This document shows positions 9,294-19,231 of a DNA stretch of 64,000 nt, piece after piece; within the stretch, counting starts at the first letter, position 1, and each line of letters opens with the position of its first letter. The notes beneath the pieces are model-generated. The model saw only the letters and a program-made list of their open reading frames with translations. It was not told where the DNA came from and searched no databases. The stretch comes from Pseudomonadota bacterium. Its GTDB lineage: Bacteria > Myxococcota_A > Polyangia > Polyangiales > Polyangiaceae. The translations under genes and the position numbers were made by a program. The DNA lies in NCBI GenBank assembly GCA_023431345.1, contig JAEYWK010000092.1:62001-126000 (forward strand). The letters run 5' to 3'.

Positions 9294-9404
9294 CGCACGG
9301 GTCGAGTTTAGCCACCTGCTACCCCACGTCGAGATCTGCTCTGTCAGGCAATGACCAAGCGCAGCCCGCCGGCCAACCGAAACTTCGTCTACCCATGGTG
9401 GAAC

Positions 9405-9434
9405 TTGGATTATTTAACAATTTCGAATAGTTAA
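9405..9434 (+). promoter_or_regulatory. Candidate housekeeping promoter of glyA with overlapping inverted repeat
   Basis: TTGGAT (9405-9410) and TAGTTA (9428-9433) are separated by exactly 17 nt in an unusually AT-rich patch. An inverted repeat TTAAC...GTTAA (9414-9418 and 9430-9434) overlaps the putative -10 and could be an operator. The predicted transcript start is near 9440, 25-30 nt before the start codon. The -35 match is only partial. Confidence 0.4.
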
Positions 9435-9466
9435 CTCAGTGTGGCGCACTTTCGTAACGAGAGCTA

Positions 9467-10747
9467 GTGTGCGCCTCCCCTATGGCGCCCCAGAAGCTCC
9501 TTGATCCATCCCTCGCCGAACGTGACCCCGAGATCGCCCGCCTCATCAAGGAAGAGGAGGTGCGCGAGACCGTGAAGCTGCGCCTCATCCCGAGCGAGAA
9601 CTACGCCTCGCGCGCGGTCCTCGAAGCGACCGGTTCGATTCTGACGAACAAATACTCAGAGGGTTACGCCGGCAAGCGCTACTACGAAGGACAGCAGATC
9701 ATCGACCAGGTCGAGGAGCTGGCGGTATCGCGCCTGAAGGCGCTCTTCGGCGCTGAGCACGTCAACGTACAGCCCTACAGCGGCAGCCCGGCCAACCTCG
9801 CCGTTTACCTGGCGTTCTGCAACGCGGGCGACACCATCATGGGCCTCGGCCTCCCGAGCGGTGGTCACCTCACGCACGGCTCGCACGTCAGCATCACGGG
9901 TCGCTACTTCAAGGCCGTCGGTTACAACGTGCGCGAGAGTGACCAGCGCATCGACTTCGACGAGGTGCGCAAGCTCGCGCTCGAGCACCGCCCGAAGATC
10001 TTGTGGGCCGGCACGACGGCGTACCCGCGGGTGCTGGATTTCGCGAAGTTCCGCGAGATCGCCGACGAGGTCGGGGCCAAGCTCTGCGCCGACATCGCGC
10101 ACATCTCCGGCTTGGTCGCGGGCGGCGTTCACCCCTCGCCCGTCGGCATCGCCGACGTGATCACGAGCACCACCCACAAGACGCTGCGCGGTCCGCGCGG
10201 CGGCATCGTGATGTGCAAAGCCGAGCACGCGAAGGACATCGACCGCGCGGTGTTCCCAGGCCTGCAGGGCGGCCCGCACAACCACACCACCGCCGGCATC
10301 GCGGTCGCGGCCAAAGAGGCCAGTACGCCCGAGTTCAAGCAGTACGCAGCGAGCGTCGTTTCGAACGCGAAGGTGCTGGCGGAGTCGCTGCTCGGCAAGG
10401 GCTTCAACCTCGTCACGGGCGGCACCGACAATCACCTGATCTTGCTCGATCTCCGCAGCAAGAACATCACCGGCAAGCTCGCGGCCAAGGCCCTCGATCG
10501 CGCCGGCATCGTCGGAAACTACAACTCGATCCCGTTCGATCCGCGTAAGCCCTTCGACCCGTCGGGCTACCGCATCGGCACGCCGTCGGTCACCTCGCGC
10601 GGCATGGGCAAGGACGAAATGGTGCGCCTCGCCGGCTGGATGGACCAAGTCGTCTCGAACGCTTCCGACGAGAAGCTGCTCGATCGCATCGCCGCCGAGA
10701 TCGCGGAGATGTGCAAATCCTTCCCTGCTCCCGGCATCGCGATCTGA
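9467..10747 (+). CDS. glyA: Serine hydroxymethyltransferase
   Basis: A PLP enzyme that interconverts serine and glycine while charging tetrahydrofolate with a one-carbon unit. The 426-aa product has family length and motifs: RLIPSENY near the N-terminus, GKRYYEGQ, SGSPANLAVY, and the PLP lysine segment STTHKTLRGPRGG, where the Lys forms the Schiff base. The C-terminal region ends normally. The start given is GTG at 9467. An in-frame ATG at 9482 (MAPQKLLDPS) is an equally good choice because neither has a strong ribosome-binding site. The gene appears monocistronic, with a hairpin 14 nt after the stop. Confidence 0.95.
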   Translation: MCASPMAPQKLLDPSLAERDPEIARLIKEEEVRETVKLRLIPSENYASRAVLEATGSILTNKYSEGYAGKRYYEGQQIIDQVEELAVSRLKALFGAEHVNVQPYSGSPANLAVYLAFCNAGDTIMGLGLPSGGHLTHGSHVSITGRYFKAVGYNVRESDQRIDFDEVRKLALEHRPKILWAGTTAYPRVLDFAKFREIADEVGAKLCADIAHISGLVAGGVHPSPVGIADVITSTTHKTLRGPRGGIVMCKAEHAKDIDRAVFPGLQGGPHNHTTAGIAVAAKEASTPEFKQYAASVVSNAKVLAESLLGKGFNLVTGGTDNHLILLDLRSKNITGKLAAKALDRAGIVGNYNSIPFDPRKPFDPSGYRIGTPSVTSRGMGKDEMVRLAGWMDQVVSNASDEKLLDRIAAEIAEMCKSFPAPGIAI

Positions 10748-10760
10748 TCTGCTGAGCCCA

Positions 10761-10784
10761 GGGGGCTGCCCCATCGCAGCCCCC
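10761..10784 (+). terminator. Probable terminator hairpin after glyA
   Basis: GGGGGCTG (10761-10768) pairs perfectly with CAGCCCCC (10777-10784) across an 8-nt loop. No U-tract follows, which is common in GC-rich genomes. Confidence 0.5.
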
Positions 10785-10922
10785 CGGCGCTGCTGCCGTC
10801 GACGCGCCGGCACGCCGGACGATACGGTGGTTTTGGCGAGCCGCGAAGAGCTCTTGCGTGAACGCGGCGCCGCCCACGAAGCTCCTGCGGCGCCGAGCTT
10901 CCTATGAAATAATCGGGGACTC

Positions 10923-12686
10923 ATGCATCCGTTACGGCGACTGTTTCAGCACGCGGGCGCGTATCGAAGAGACGTGGCGTGGGCCAGCGCCTTTTCGGTG
11001 CTGAACAAGCTGTTCGACGTCTTGCCCGAGGTGCTGATTGGCGTCGCGGTCGACGTCGTGGTGAATAAAAAATCGTCGTTTTTGGCGCGCTTCGGCGTCG
11101 CCGAGCCGCATCAGCAGCTGATGGCGCTAGCCGTGATCACGGTGCTGGTTTGGGTGTTCGAGTCGGCGTTCGAGTACCTGTACGCGGTGCGCTGGCGAAA
11201 CCTCGCCCAGAACCTGCAGCACGATCTGCGCATGCAGAGCTACGCGCACGTGCAAAAGCTGGAGCTCTCCTGGTTCGAGCGCACCCGCACCGGCACGCTC
11301 ATGAGCACCCTGAACGACGACATCAACCAGATGGAGCGCTTCCTCAACGGCGGCGCCAACGACCTGATTCAGGTACTCACGGGCACGGTGCTGGTCGGCG
11401 CCGTGTTCTTCAGCCTCACGACGAAGATCGCGTTTCTGGCGCTGGTCCCCATCCCGCTGATTATCTACGGCGCCTTCTGGTTTCAGGCGCGGCTCGCGTC
11501 GCGCTACGCGGCGGTGCGTGAAGCCGCCGGCACGCTCAACGCGCGCTTGAACAACAACTTGCTCGGCATCGCCACCATCAAGGCCTACGCCGCCGAGGAC
11601 TACGAGGCCGAGCGCATCCGCGAGAGCTCCGAGCTGTACCGCGGCTCCAACGCCTTCGCGATCCGCTTCTCGGCCGCCATCACGCCCGTCATCCGCATGG
11701 CGATTCTGGCGGGGTTCACGGTGACGCTGCTCTACGGCGGCTTCCTCGCGCTGCGCGGCGAAATCGGCGTCGGGAGCTACTCGGTGCTCGTCTACCTGAC
11801 GCAGCGCCTGCTCTGGCCGATGACGCGGCTCGCCGACATGTCGGACCTCTATCAGCGCTCGATGGCGTCCGTCACGCGAGTCATCGATCTCGTCGAAACA
11901 CCCGTCAAGATCGGCTACGCGGGCCAGCCGCTCTCGGCGCGCGACGTGCAGGGCGCGCTCAAGTTCGAAGACGTCGACTTCGCCTACGGCGACGCGCCGA
12001 CGCTGCAAAGCATCTCGCTCGACGTCTCCCCCGGTCAAACCATCGCCTTCGTGGGCGGAACGGGCGGCGGTAAGAGCACGCTCGTCAAGCTGCTGCTGCG
12101 CTTCTACGAGCCGACGCGCGGCCGCATCTTGCTCGATGGCCAGCCCATCAGCGAGCTTCATCTACAGGCGCTGCGCCGGTGTATCGGCTACGTCGCGCAA
12201 GACAGCTTCTTGGCGGACACCACTGCGGCACAGAACATCAGCTACGGCCTCGAGCAGGTGACGCGGGAGGAAGTCGTGGCCGCTGCCGTCGCGGCCGAAG
12301 CTCACGATTTCATCTCCGCTCTACCGAACGGCTACGACACCGAGCTGGGCGAGCGCGGCCAAAAGCTCTCCGGTGGTCAGCGCCAGCGCATCGCGCTCGC
12401 CCGCGCCATCGTGCGAAACCCCCGAATTTTGGTGCTCGACGAAGCCACCAGCGCCGTCGACAACGAGACCGAAGCGGCCATCCAGCGCTCGCTCGACAAG
12501 CTAGTGGTCGGGCGGACGAGCCTGATCATCGCGCACCGACTCTCGACGGTACGCCGCGCTCACTGCATCCACGTCCTCGAAGCCGGGCGTATCGTCGAAT
12601 CCGGTACTCACGACTCGCTCGTCGCCCGCGGCGGCCTCTACGCCAGCCTGTGGCGTCTTCAAACCGGGGCTCGCGCCGCGTCGTAG
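10923..12686 (+). CDS. ABC exporter, fused membrane domain and ATPase (half-transporter)
   Basis: The 587-aa product has the MsbA/multidrug-exporter layout: a six-helix membrane domain in residues ~1-320 and an ATPase domain from ~345. Walker A is GGTGGGKST (from residue 378), the Q-loop lies in GYVAQDSF, the signature is LSGGQRQR (from residue 482), Walker B is ILVLDEATSAVD, and the switch His is in IAHRLST. It would work as a homodimer, or as a heterodimer with a partner encoded elsewhere, exporting a lipid, peptide or drug; the substrate cannot be read from sequence. It converges with hslO. Confidence 0.92.
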   Translation: MHPLRRLFQHAGAYRRDVAWASAFSVLNKLFDVLPEVLIGVAVDVVVNKKSSFLARFGVAEPHQQLMALAVITVLVWVFESAFEYLYAVRWRNLAQNLQHDLRMQSYAHVQKLELSWFERTRTGTLMSTLNDDINQMERFLNGGANDLIQVLTGTVLVGAVFFSLTTKIAFLALVPIPLIIYGAFWFQARLASRYAAVREAAGTLNARLNNNLLGIATIKAYAAEDYEAERIRESSELYRGSNAFAIRFSAAITPVIRMAILAGFTVTLLYGGFLALRGEIGVGSYSVLVYLTQRLLWPMTRLADMSDLYQRSMASVTRVIDLVETPVKIGYAGQPLSARDVQGALKFEDVDFAYGDAPTLQSISLDVSPGQTIAFVGGTGGGKSTLVKLLLRFYEPTRGRILLDGQPISELHLQALRRCIGYVAQDSFLADTTAAQNISYGLEQVTREEVVAAAVAAEAHDFISALPNGYDTELGERGQKLSGGQRQRIALARAIVRNPRILVLDEATSAVDNETEAAIQRSLDKLVVGRTSLIIAHRLSTVRRAHCIHVLEAGRIVESGTHDSLVARGGLYASLWRLQTGARAAS

Positions 12687-12798
12687 CGGAAGAGCGAGAA
12701 CGAGATTCCCACAGGAGGGGTGGCGGGGAAGGCGGCGCTCGGGTTCCGTAGTGAGGACCGAGGGCTTGGCCTTCTTCATCCAGGCTAGGCCGCGGGCG

Positions 12799-13659
12799 TT
12801 AAGATTGGTTCAGGAGGCCCTGCAGGCGAGCGGGCGGGATGCGGAACTCGCGCTTGCAGTACTCGCAGGCGATCTCCAGGACCTCGCCGCTCGCGAGCAG
12901 ATGCTCGATGTCGTGGCGCGGCAGCGTCGCGATGGCGGAGACGACTCGCAGCTCGTTGCACCAGCACTCGAAGGCGACCGAGCTCTCTTCGAGCTTGGTG
13001 TACGCCATGCCGTAGAGCAGCTCGTCGAGCAGCGTGGCCGGCGTGAAATCGGGCGATTTCAGCAGGTCGTCGATGGTCTCGAAATCCTTGAGGCGCTCCG
13101 CCATCACCATCAGCGGGCCGCGGCCCACCTCGGGCAAGAGCTGTACGAGGTACCCGCCTGCAGCGCTGACCTGCTCCCCATCCAGCAGCGTGCCCATCGC
13201 CAACATCGACACGACCTGCTCGGAGGTTTGCATGTACTCCATGAGCGCCCGTGAGATGCTCCGCCCGCCGTCGGTCGGCACCTCGACGAAGCCTTGATTG
13301 ATCTTGCCGTCGGGCAAGGTGCGCATCATCTGCATGATCGCGCCCGGCCCGAGCTCGACCTGTTGCGCGCCGCTCGCCAGCTGCACGAGCCCGCGCGTTT
13401 TACCCGACGGGTGAGAGTCGGCGACCAGGCTGCCGCTGCCCGAGGAGCCCTTCAAGATACCCTGGACGCGCAAGTTGGGCGCCATCGTCTCGCGGAACAG
13501 CACCGAGCCCGTCACCAGGTCACCCAAGTGACGGCCCGTCACCCCCGCGGCGCCTTGAGCTTTGAGGACGTGCTGCACGGTGCTCGTGGTGCGCACCACG
13601 ATCACGCGGAAGGCGCCGTCGTCGGTGATGGCGCGAAGAACGGAGTCAGAGCTTTGCAT
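12799..13659 (-). CDS. hslO: Redox-regulated holdase chaperone Hsp33
   Basis: Hsp33 is a cytosolic chaperone switched on by oxidation, when its zinc-bound cysteines form disulfides. The 286-aa protein carries the C-terminal redox switch exactly in family form: C232-x-C234 (ECWCNE) and C265-x2-C268 (CEYCKRE). The N-terminal domain contains typical glycine-rich segments such as GKTRGLVQL and DGKINQGFVEVP. It begins 3 nt after the yacG stop on the same strand, so the two are almost certainly co-transcribed. Confidence 0.92.
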   Translation of the reverse strand: MQSSDSVLRAITDDGAFRVIVVRTTSTVQHVLKAQGAAGVTGRHLGDLVTGSVLFRETMAPNLRVQGILKGSSGSGSLVADSHPSGKTRGLVQLASGAQQVELGPGAIMQMMRTLPDGKINQGFVEVPTDGGRSISRALMEYMQTSEQVVSMLAMGTLLDGEQVSAAGGYLVQLLPEVGRGPLMVMAERLKDFETIDDLLKSPDFTPATLLDELLYGMAYTKLEESSVAFECWCNELRVVSAIATLPRHDIEHLLASGEVLEIACEYCKREFRIPPARLQGLLNQS

Positions 13660-13662
13660 GGT

Positions 13663-13848
13663 TCAAGAGAGAGACTGGTCTTCAGTGTCGAGCTGCGCTT
13701 CTTCGCGCGAAACCGGGATGCGGTAGGCCTCGCTCAGCCAGTTGCCAAGGTCGACCATTTTGCACGGCGTAGAGCAAAATGGGCGCGGGCCGAAGTCGGC
13801 GGGGACGTCGGGTAGCACCTTCTTACAGATGGGGCACTCGATGCGCAT
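13663..13848 (-). CDS. yacG: YacG-type zinc-ribbon protein (DNA gyrase inhibitor family)
   Basis: A 61-aa protein with the YacG zinc site C5-x2-C8 (CPICKK) and C25-x3-C29 (CSTPCK), followed by the conserved stretch MVDLGNWLSEAYRIP. In E. coli YacG binds GyrB and inhibits gyrase; that is family knowledge, not shown here. It sits between a Nudix gene and hslO in a hemL-Nudix-yacG-hslO run. A hairpin at 13867-13885 just upstream may partly separate it from the Nudix gene. Confidence 0.88.
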   Translation of the reverse strand: MRIECPICKKVLPDVPADFGPRPFCSTPCKMVDLGNWLSEAYRIPVSREEAQLDTEDQSLS

Positions 13849-13866
13849 GGCTCCGCCACTCTAGCA

Positions 13867-13885
13867 TGAGCCCGCTCCGGGCTCA
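13867..13885 (-). terminator. Hairpin overlapping the Nudix stop codon
   Basis: TGAGCCCG-CTC-CGGGCTCA forms a perfect 8-bp stem with a 3-nt loop, and its first bases are the stop codon region of the Nudix gene. It may attenuate readthrough into yacG. No U-tract is present. Confidence 0.35.
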
Positions 13886-14440
13886 CGGGCGCGGCGCGCC
13901 TCTTTGCGAGCGTCGGGCCAAGACCTCGAGCGCGCGCGCGTGCGAGGGGAAGGCCAAATCTGCCTCTGTGAGCGTCGACGGGGGGAGCCAAACGATCTCG
14001 GTGACGTCGTCGAGCGGGCTCGCCTTTCGTGACGTCACCCGCGCCAAGAAGAACAGATCGACGACCGGATACTCGACGCCGCGATACGCGTACAGGTTCG
14101 GGAAGCTGGCCAGAAACTCTACTCCGTCGAGCGACACGCCGGCCTCTTCGCGCACCTCGCGTATCGCAGCGCTCTCGGCCGTCTCACCGCGATCGATGAA
14201 GCCGCCGGGCAGCGCCAGCTTGTCTTTGCCCGGGTCGCGCGCGCGCCGGATGAATAGGCCGTGACCGTCGGCGCCGACGATCACCACCGCCGAGGAAACG
14301 GCGACGTTGTAGTAGTAGACGAAGCCGCAAGGGCCACACACGAAGCGCACGGCGTCCACCTCGCCGCTGCGCGGCGCACCGCAGCTCGGACAATGCTTGA
14401 ACACGGCGCTCGGTGGCGCGCTCGGCGCGAGGCTCGGCAC
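13883..14440 (-). CDS. Nudix hydrolase with N-terminal zinc ribbon
   Basis: The 185-aa product hydrolyses a nucleoside-diphosphate-linked substrate, to judge from the perfect Nudix box (GGFIDRGE, seven residues, REVREEAGV). The N-terminus has a zinc ribbon C-P-S-C-G and C-G-P-C-G, as in NudC/ADP-ribose-type members. The start is GTG at 14440, because GGAGGA lies 8 nt upstream and the codon sits 4 nt after the hemL stop. The open frame continues back into hemL, but that extension has no family similarity and should not be annotated. The substrate is not predictable. Confidence 0.88.
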   Translation of the reverse strand: MPSLAPSAPPSAVFKHCPSCGAPRSGEVDAVRFVCGPCGFVYYYNVAVSSAVVIVGADGHGLFIRRARDPGKDKLALPGGFIDRGETAESAAIREVREEAGVSLDGVEFLASFPNLYAYRGVEYPVVDLFFLARVTSRKASPLDDVTEIVWLPPSTLTEADLAFPSHARALEVLARRSQRGAPRP

Positions 14441-14444
14441 GACT

Positions 14445-15722
14445 TCATTCCTCCAACGCCGCGCGCGCCGCCTCGACGGTGCGCTCGATGTCGTCGTCGG
14501 TGTGCGCCGCCGAAACGAACGCGGCTTCGAACTGCGACGGAGGGAAATAGATGCCGCGCGCGGTGAGGCCACGATGGAACCGCGCAAAGCGCTCGCGGTC
14601 CGACGCGGCCGCGTCCGTCCACGAGCGCACCGGGCCGCGGCGGAAGAACAGCGTCAACATGGAGCCCACGCGCTGCACGACGCCATCGACGCGAGCGTCA
14701 CGCAGCGCGCGCTCGAGCCCCACCTGCAGCTTGCTCGAGCTGGCCTCGAGCCGCTCGTAAACGTCGGGGACGAGCGCGCCCAGCGTCGCGAGCCCGGCCG
14801 CGATCGCGAGCGGGCTGCCGCTGAGCGTGCCCGCCTGGTAGACCGGGCCGAGCGGCGCGATGCCCTGCATGATCTCGCGTTTACCGCCGTAAACCGCGAG
14901 AGGCATCCCGCCGCCCACGATCTTCCCCAAGCACGTCATGTCGGGCGTCATGCCGAACAAGCCCTGCGCGCCCGCGCGCGACAAGCGCGAGCCGGTCATG
15001 ACCTCGTCGAAGATCGACACGGCGCCGTGCACTCGACACAGCTCGAGCAGCGTCTCCAGAAAGCCGGGCTGAGGCGGGACGAGGCCCATGTTGCCCACCA
15101 CCGGCTCCACGATCACGGCCGCGATGCGGCTCCCGTCGCGGGCGAACAGCTCGCTCAGCGCGGCTACGTCGTTGAACGGCAGGCTGGCGGTGGTAGCGAC
15201 GACCCCCGCGGGAACGCCGCCGGAATCGGGGTTCCCGAAGGTCGCGAGCCCGCTGCCGGCCTTGACGAGCAGGGCGTCCGAATGGCCGTGATAACAGCCG
15301 TCGAACTTGACGATCACGTCGCGGCCCGTGAAGCCGCGCGCCGCACGGAGCGCGCTCATCGTCGCTTCGGTGCCGCTCGATACGCAGCGCAGCATCTGCA
15401 TGCTGGGGTAGCGCTCGACGACGGCTTCTGCGAAGCGAACCTCGAGCTCGGTGGGCGCGCCGAAACCGAGACCGAGCTCCGCCGTCGACTGCACGGCCCG
15501 GATCACGTCGGGGTGGGCGTGACCGAGCACGGCCGGCCCCCAGCTGCCGACGTAGTCGATGTACTCGCGGCCGTCGGCGCCGAAGAGCTTCGAGCCCTTG
15601 GCGGAGGCGATGAAGATGGGGGCGCCTCCTACGGCTCGGAAAGCACGCACCGGCGAGTTCACGCCGCCGGGGAGCAAGCTCTCCGCGCGCGCGAGAAGAC
15701 GGGCAGAAGTCTCGTCACTCAT
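14445..15722 (-). CDS. hemL: Glutamate-1-semialdehyde 2,1-aminomutase
   Basis: A PLP/PMP enzyme that converts glutamate-1-semialdehyde to 5-aminolevulinate in the C5 route to heme. It is 425 aa, the family length. Recognisable segments are LLPGGVNSPVRAF at the N-terminus, DYVGSWGPAVLGHAHP, the FDEVMTG motif that holds the PLP ring, and CLGKIVGGGMP, whose Lys forms the internal aldimine. It heads a leftward group with a Nudix hydrolase, yacG and hslO. Its presence shows that the organism makes tetrapyrroles from glutamate rather than by the ALA synthase route. Confidence 0.95.
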   Translation of the reverse strand: MSDETSARLLARAESLLPGGVNSPVRAFRAVGGAPIFIASAKGSKLFGADGREYIDYVGSWGPAVLGHAHPDVIRAVQSTAELGLGFGAPTELEVRFAEAVVERYPSMQMLRCVSSGTEATMSALRAARGFTGRDVIVKFDGCYHGHSDALLVKAGSGLATFGNPDSGGVPAGVVATTASLPFNDVAALSELFARDGSRIAAVIVEPVVGNMGLVPPQPGFLETLLELCRVHGAVSIFDEVMTGSRLSRAGAQGLFGMTPDMTCLGKIVGGGMPLAVYGGKREIMQGIAPLGPVYQAGTLSGSPLAIAAGLATLGALVPDVYERLEASSSKLQVGLERALRDARVDGVVQRVGSMLTLFFRRGPVRSWTDAAASDRERFARFHRGLTARGIYFPPSQFEAAFVSAAHTDDDIERTVEAARAALEE

Positions 15723-15915
15723 GCGCCCGTTGTACCTCAGCGCTACCGCGGCTCGCCCCCTCCGATCGGCGCGGCGGGGGCGCTTTTTTCGGCTCGACCG
15801 CCCTCCGTCTCGTCCTGCGCACGCCCCATAACCATCCGAAACTACTAGTTTAACGATGGACGGCGCCTCTCACCTGCACGACGGCGCTGGCCATCGGGCC
15901 GCGTCGCTGCCCGCG

Positions 15916-16441
15916 TCAGCCCTCGACGTCGGCCGCCGACGCAGGCAGGGCGTCGAGGAAGGCGCGCAGGCGCAGCACGCCCCGCAGCTCCGCGCGATAG
16001 ATGGCCCACGCCGTGATCGGCGCCGAGGCCCACTCTGGCAGCACCCGCTTCAAGCCGCCGCTCTCCAAGTCGCGCGCGACCAGCCAATCCGGCAGGTAGG
16101 CGATGCCGGCGCCGCGAAGCGCCAAATCGCGCAGCGCGCTCGGCGCGTTGGTGCGAAGCTGCCCGCGCGCGTCGGCGACGTGCATGGCCTCGGGAGCACC
16201 TGCGTGCGCGAGCGACCTGCTGCAGCACGCGCCGACAGTGCTCGTACCACTCCTGACCCGCGTCGGTGACGCGCAGGCGCCGCGTCGAGCGGACGATCAG
16301 GCTCGCCCCCAGCTCGGCCTCGAGCGCCCGCAGCTGGCGGCTCACGGCGGGGAGCGACAGGCGCTGCGCACGCGCCGCCGCCGACAAGCTCTTGCCATCG
16401 ACCACGCTCACGAACGTGGCCATCTGCGCGAGCAGATCCAT
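15916..16441 (-). pseudogene. LysR-family regulator broken by internal deletion and frameshift
   Basis: The first ~80 codons from 16441 encode a normal LysR winged helix (DGKSLSAAARAQRLSLPAVS). At about 16190-16215 the frame loses similarity, right after the linker helix (CRRVLQQVA). A different minus-strand frame, read from about 16200 to the stop at 15916, encodes the last ~90 residues of a LysR effector domain (RGAGIAYLPDWLVA). A LysR protein is near 300 aa, so roughly 110-130 codons of the effector domain are missing as well as the frame. It is divergent from the SDR gene, the classical LysR-target arrangement, so it was probably that gene's regulator. A sequencing error alone cannot explain the missing length. 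Confidence 0.75.
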
Positions 16442-16546
16442 ACGCCCAGCGTGACGGATTCTTTACTTACACGCAAGAATCAATTGCGAGGGCGACGGCT
16501 ACAGCCGGGCCGGCGCGCACCGCATAGTCCAGCGCGAGGTGACCCA

Positions 16547-17284
16547 ATGCAGATCTCGAATTCAATCATGCTCGTGACTGGTGCAAGCCGCGGCTTGGGC
16601 CGCGCCCTCGTCTCGGAGAGCCTGCGCCGAGGAGCGCGCAAGGTGTACGCGGCGGCGCGTGACCCCAGCGTCCTCTCCGCGCTCGTAGCCGCGAGCGAGG
16701 GCCGCGTCGTGGCGCTGCAGCTGGACGTGACGCGCGAAGCCTCGCTGTCGAGCGCGGCCGAGCGCGCTCCCGACGTGACCTTGCTCGTCAACAACGCGGG
16801 GGTGCTTGCCTCCTTCGGCTTGCTCACCAGCAGCAACGACGCCATCGTGCAAGACTTCGCGACCAACTTCTACGGCGTGCTCGCCACCAGCAAGACCTTC
16901 TTACCGGCGCTCGAGCGCGCGGCCGCTCGCGCGTCGGAGGCCGCGATCGTGAACGTGCTGTCGGTCGTATCGCTGGCGAGCATGCCCGCGATCGCGGGCT
17001 ATTCGGCCTCGAAAGCGGCCGCGTCGTCCATCACCCAGGCCCTGCGCGCCGATCTCGCCGCGCGGCGGATCGGGGTGCACGGCGTGTTCGCAGGCGCTAT
17101 CGACACCGACATGACGCGCGGTATGGACGTAGCCAAGACCAGCCCTGCTGACGTCGCGCGAGGCATCTTGGACGGCGTCGAGCGCGGGGAAGACGAAATC
17201 TTCCCGGACCCGACCTCTCGAGGAATTCGCGCGGCGTGGCGCGAAGATCCCAAGCAAGTCGAGCGGCAGCTCTCCGGCCTCTAA
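16547..17284 (+). CDS. Short-chain dehydrogenase/reductase (classical SDR)
   Basis: A 245-aa NAD(P)-dependent oxidoreductase. It has cofactor motif TGASRGLG (residues 11-18), NNAG (82-85), the catalytic Ser in the SVVS segment near 139-142, and Y152-x3-K156 (YSASK). ATG 16547 is preceded by GAGGTGA at good spacing; the same frame is open for another 148 codons upstream, but that stretch runs antisense to the LysR remnant. The substrate is unknown. With its divergent LysR regulator ruined, its expression may now be constitutive or lost. A strong hairpin follows. Confidence 0.88.
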   Translation: MQISNSIMLVTGASRGLGRALVSESLRRGARKVYAAARDPSVLSALVAASEGRVVALQLDVTREASLSSAAERAPDVTLLVNNAGVLASFGLLTSSNDAIVQDFATNFYGVLATSKTFLPALERAAARASEAAIVNVLSVVSLASMPAIAGYSASKAAASSITQALRADLAARRIGVHGVFAGAIDTDMTRGMDVAKTSPADVARGILDGVERGEDEIFPDPTSRGIRAAWREDPKQVERQLSGL

Positions 17285-17306
17285 CGCGACGTGAACCCCA
17301 GCAACG

Positions 17307-17333
17307 GCGCCGAGCGGTCGAACCGCTCGGCGC
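17307..17333 (+). terminator. Strong hairpin after the SDR gene
   Basis: GCGCCGAGCGGT (17307-17318) pairs perfectly with ACCGCTCGGCGC (17322-17333) over a CGA loop, 23 nt after the SDR stop. It also argues that the next gene starts downstream of it, at 17417. Confidence 0.65.
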
Positions 17334-17416
17334 TTCAGCCACCACGCTGCCAGCCTCGCGTGGCCGACAGAAAGGCGTCCCGCGCGGCAGACGCTCTCGA
17401 GTATGCTGCCGCCCGC

Positions 17417-18076
17417 ATGGCTAAGGCGAAGGCGAGACCCCGAGTAAAAGAGCAACCAAAAGAGGGCCCCGCCCGCCCCACGGTCAAGGACGTCGAAGGC
17501 GACGATCTGGGCGCCGCCGAAATGGCGCGCCGCGTGGCAGAGGTCCTCAAGAAGCTCAGGGCTGACCGCCGTTTGTCGCTCGACGACCTCGCGTCGCGCA
17601 GCGGCGTCAGCCGCGCTGCCCTCTCCCAAATCGAAGGCGCGCGCACGAACCCGACCCTGGCCGTGCTGTGGAAGATCGCCGTGGGCCTCGAGATACCGTT
17701 CCACGATCTGCTGGGCTCGAGCGGCGAGCAAGCCGTGCGCGTTCTGCGCGCAGGCGACGCTCCTCCGCTCAAGAGCGGAGACGGACGCATGGAGAGCCGC
17801 CTGCTCTCCCCCGGCGGCGCCAGCAGCGACGTGGAGGTGTACGATCTACGCTTTCAGCCGAAGGCGGTGCACCAGAGCGATCCGCACAGCAAGGGCACGG
17901 TGGAGACGTTGATTGTGCTCACCGGCACGCTGCGCTTGACGGTCGAGGGCTCCGAGCACGAGCTCGGCACGGGTGACTCGGTGTTCTTCCGAGCCGACGT
18001 GCCGCACGTCTACGAGAACCGTACGGCCCGTGAAATTCGCTGTCTCAACGTCATCCGCTACGCGCGCGGCGGATGA
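17417..18076 (+). CDS. XRE-family transcriptional regulator with C-terminal cupin domain
   Basis: A 219-aa two-domain regulator. Residues ~36-98 form an XRE helix-turn-helix (LSLDDLASRSGVSRAALSQI), and residues ~130-215 form a cupin barrel with a histidine-containing metal or ligand site (VETLIVLTGTLRL, GDSVFFRADVPHVYEN). In this family the cupin senses a small molecule, often linked to amino-acid or polyamine use. ATG 17417 was chosen because the longer open frame would run through the terminator at 17307-17333. It converges with the threonine aldolase gene, 24 nt apart. Confidence 0.88.
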   Translation: MAKAKARPRVKEQPKEGPARPTVKDVEGDDLGAAEMARRVAEVLKKLRADRRLSLDDLASRSGVSRAALSQIEGARTNPTLAVLWKIAVGLEIPFHDLLGSSGEQAVRVLRAGDAPPLKSGDGRMESRLLSPGGASSDVEVYDLRFQPKAVHQSDPHSKGTVETLIVLTGTLRLTVEGSEHELGTGDSVFFRADVPHVYENRTAREIRCLNVIRYARGG

Positions 18077-18100
18077 CGGCCGCCCTCCCCGAGGCTTGCC

Positions 18101-19120
<1,020 letters not shown>

Positions 19121-19231
19121 GGTCGCCACTCTACGAGGGCCTGACCAGGACGGAAAGTCTCCCACAGCAGACACAAAGGGCGGCTGTCTGAGCGCGAGAA
19201 GCGAGCGCGCTTCGCTCTCCGTCACGTCAGG

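Noticed and set aside
14441..14587. N-terminal extension of the Nudix protein
   Set aside because: It overlaps hemL antiparallel to none of the family signatures and is Arg/Ser low complexity. A GGAGGA site points to GTG 14440.
17291..17416. N-terminal extension of the XRE-cupin regulator
   Set aside because: The extension would translate through a perfect 12-bp terminator hairpin and has no similarity to the family.
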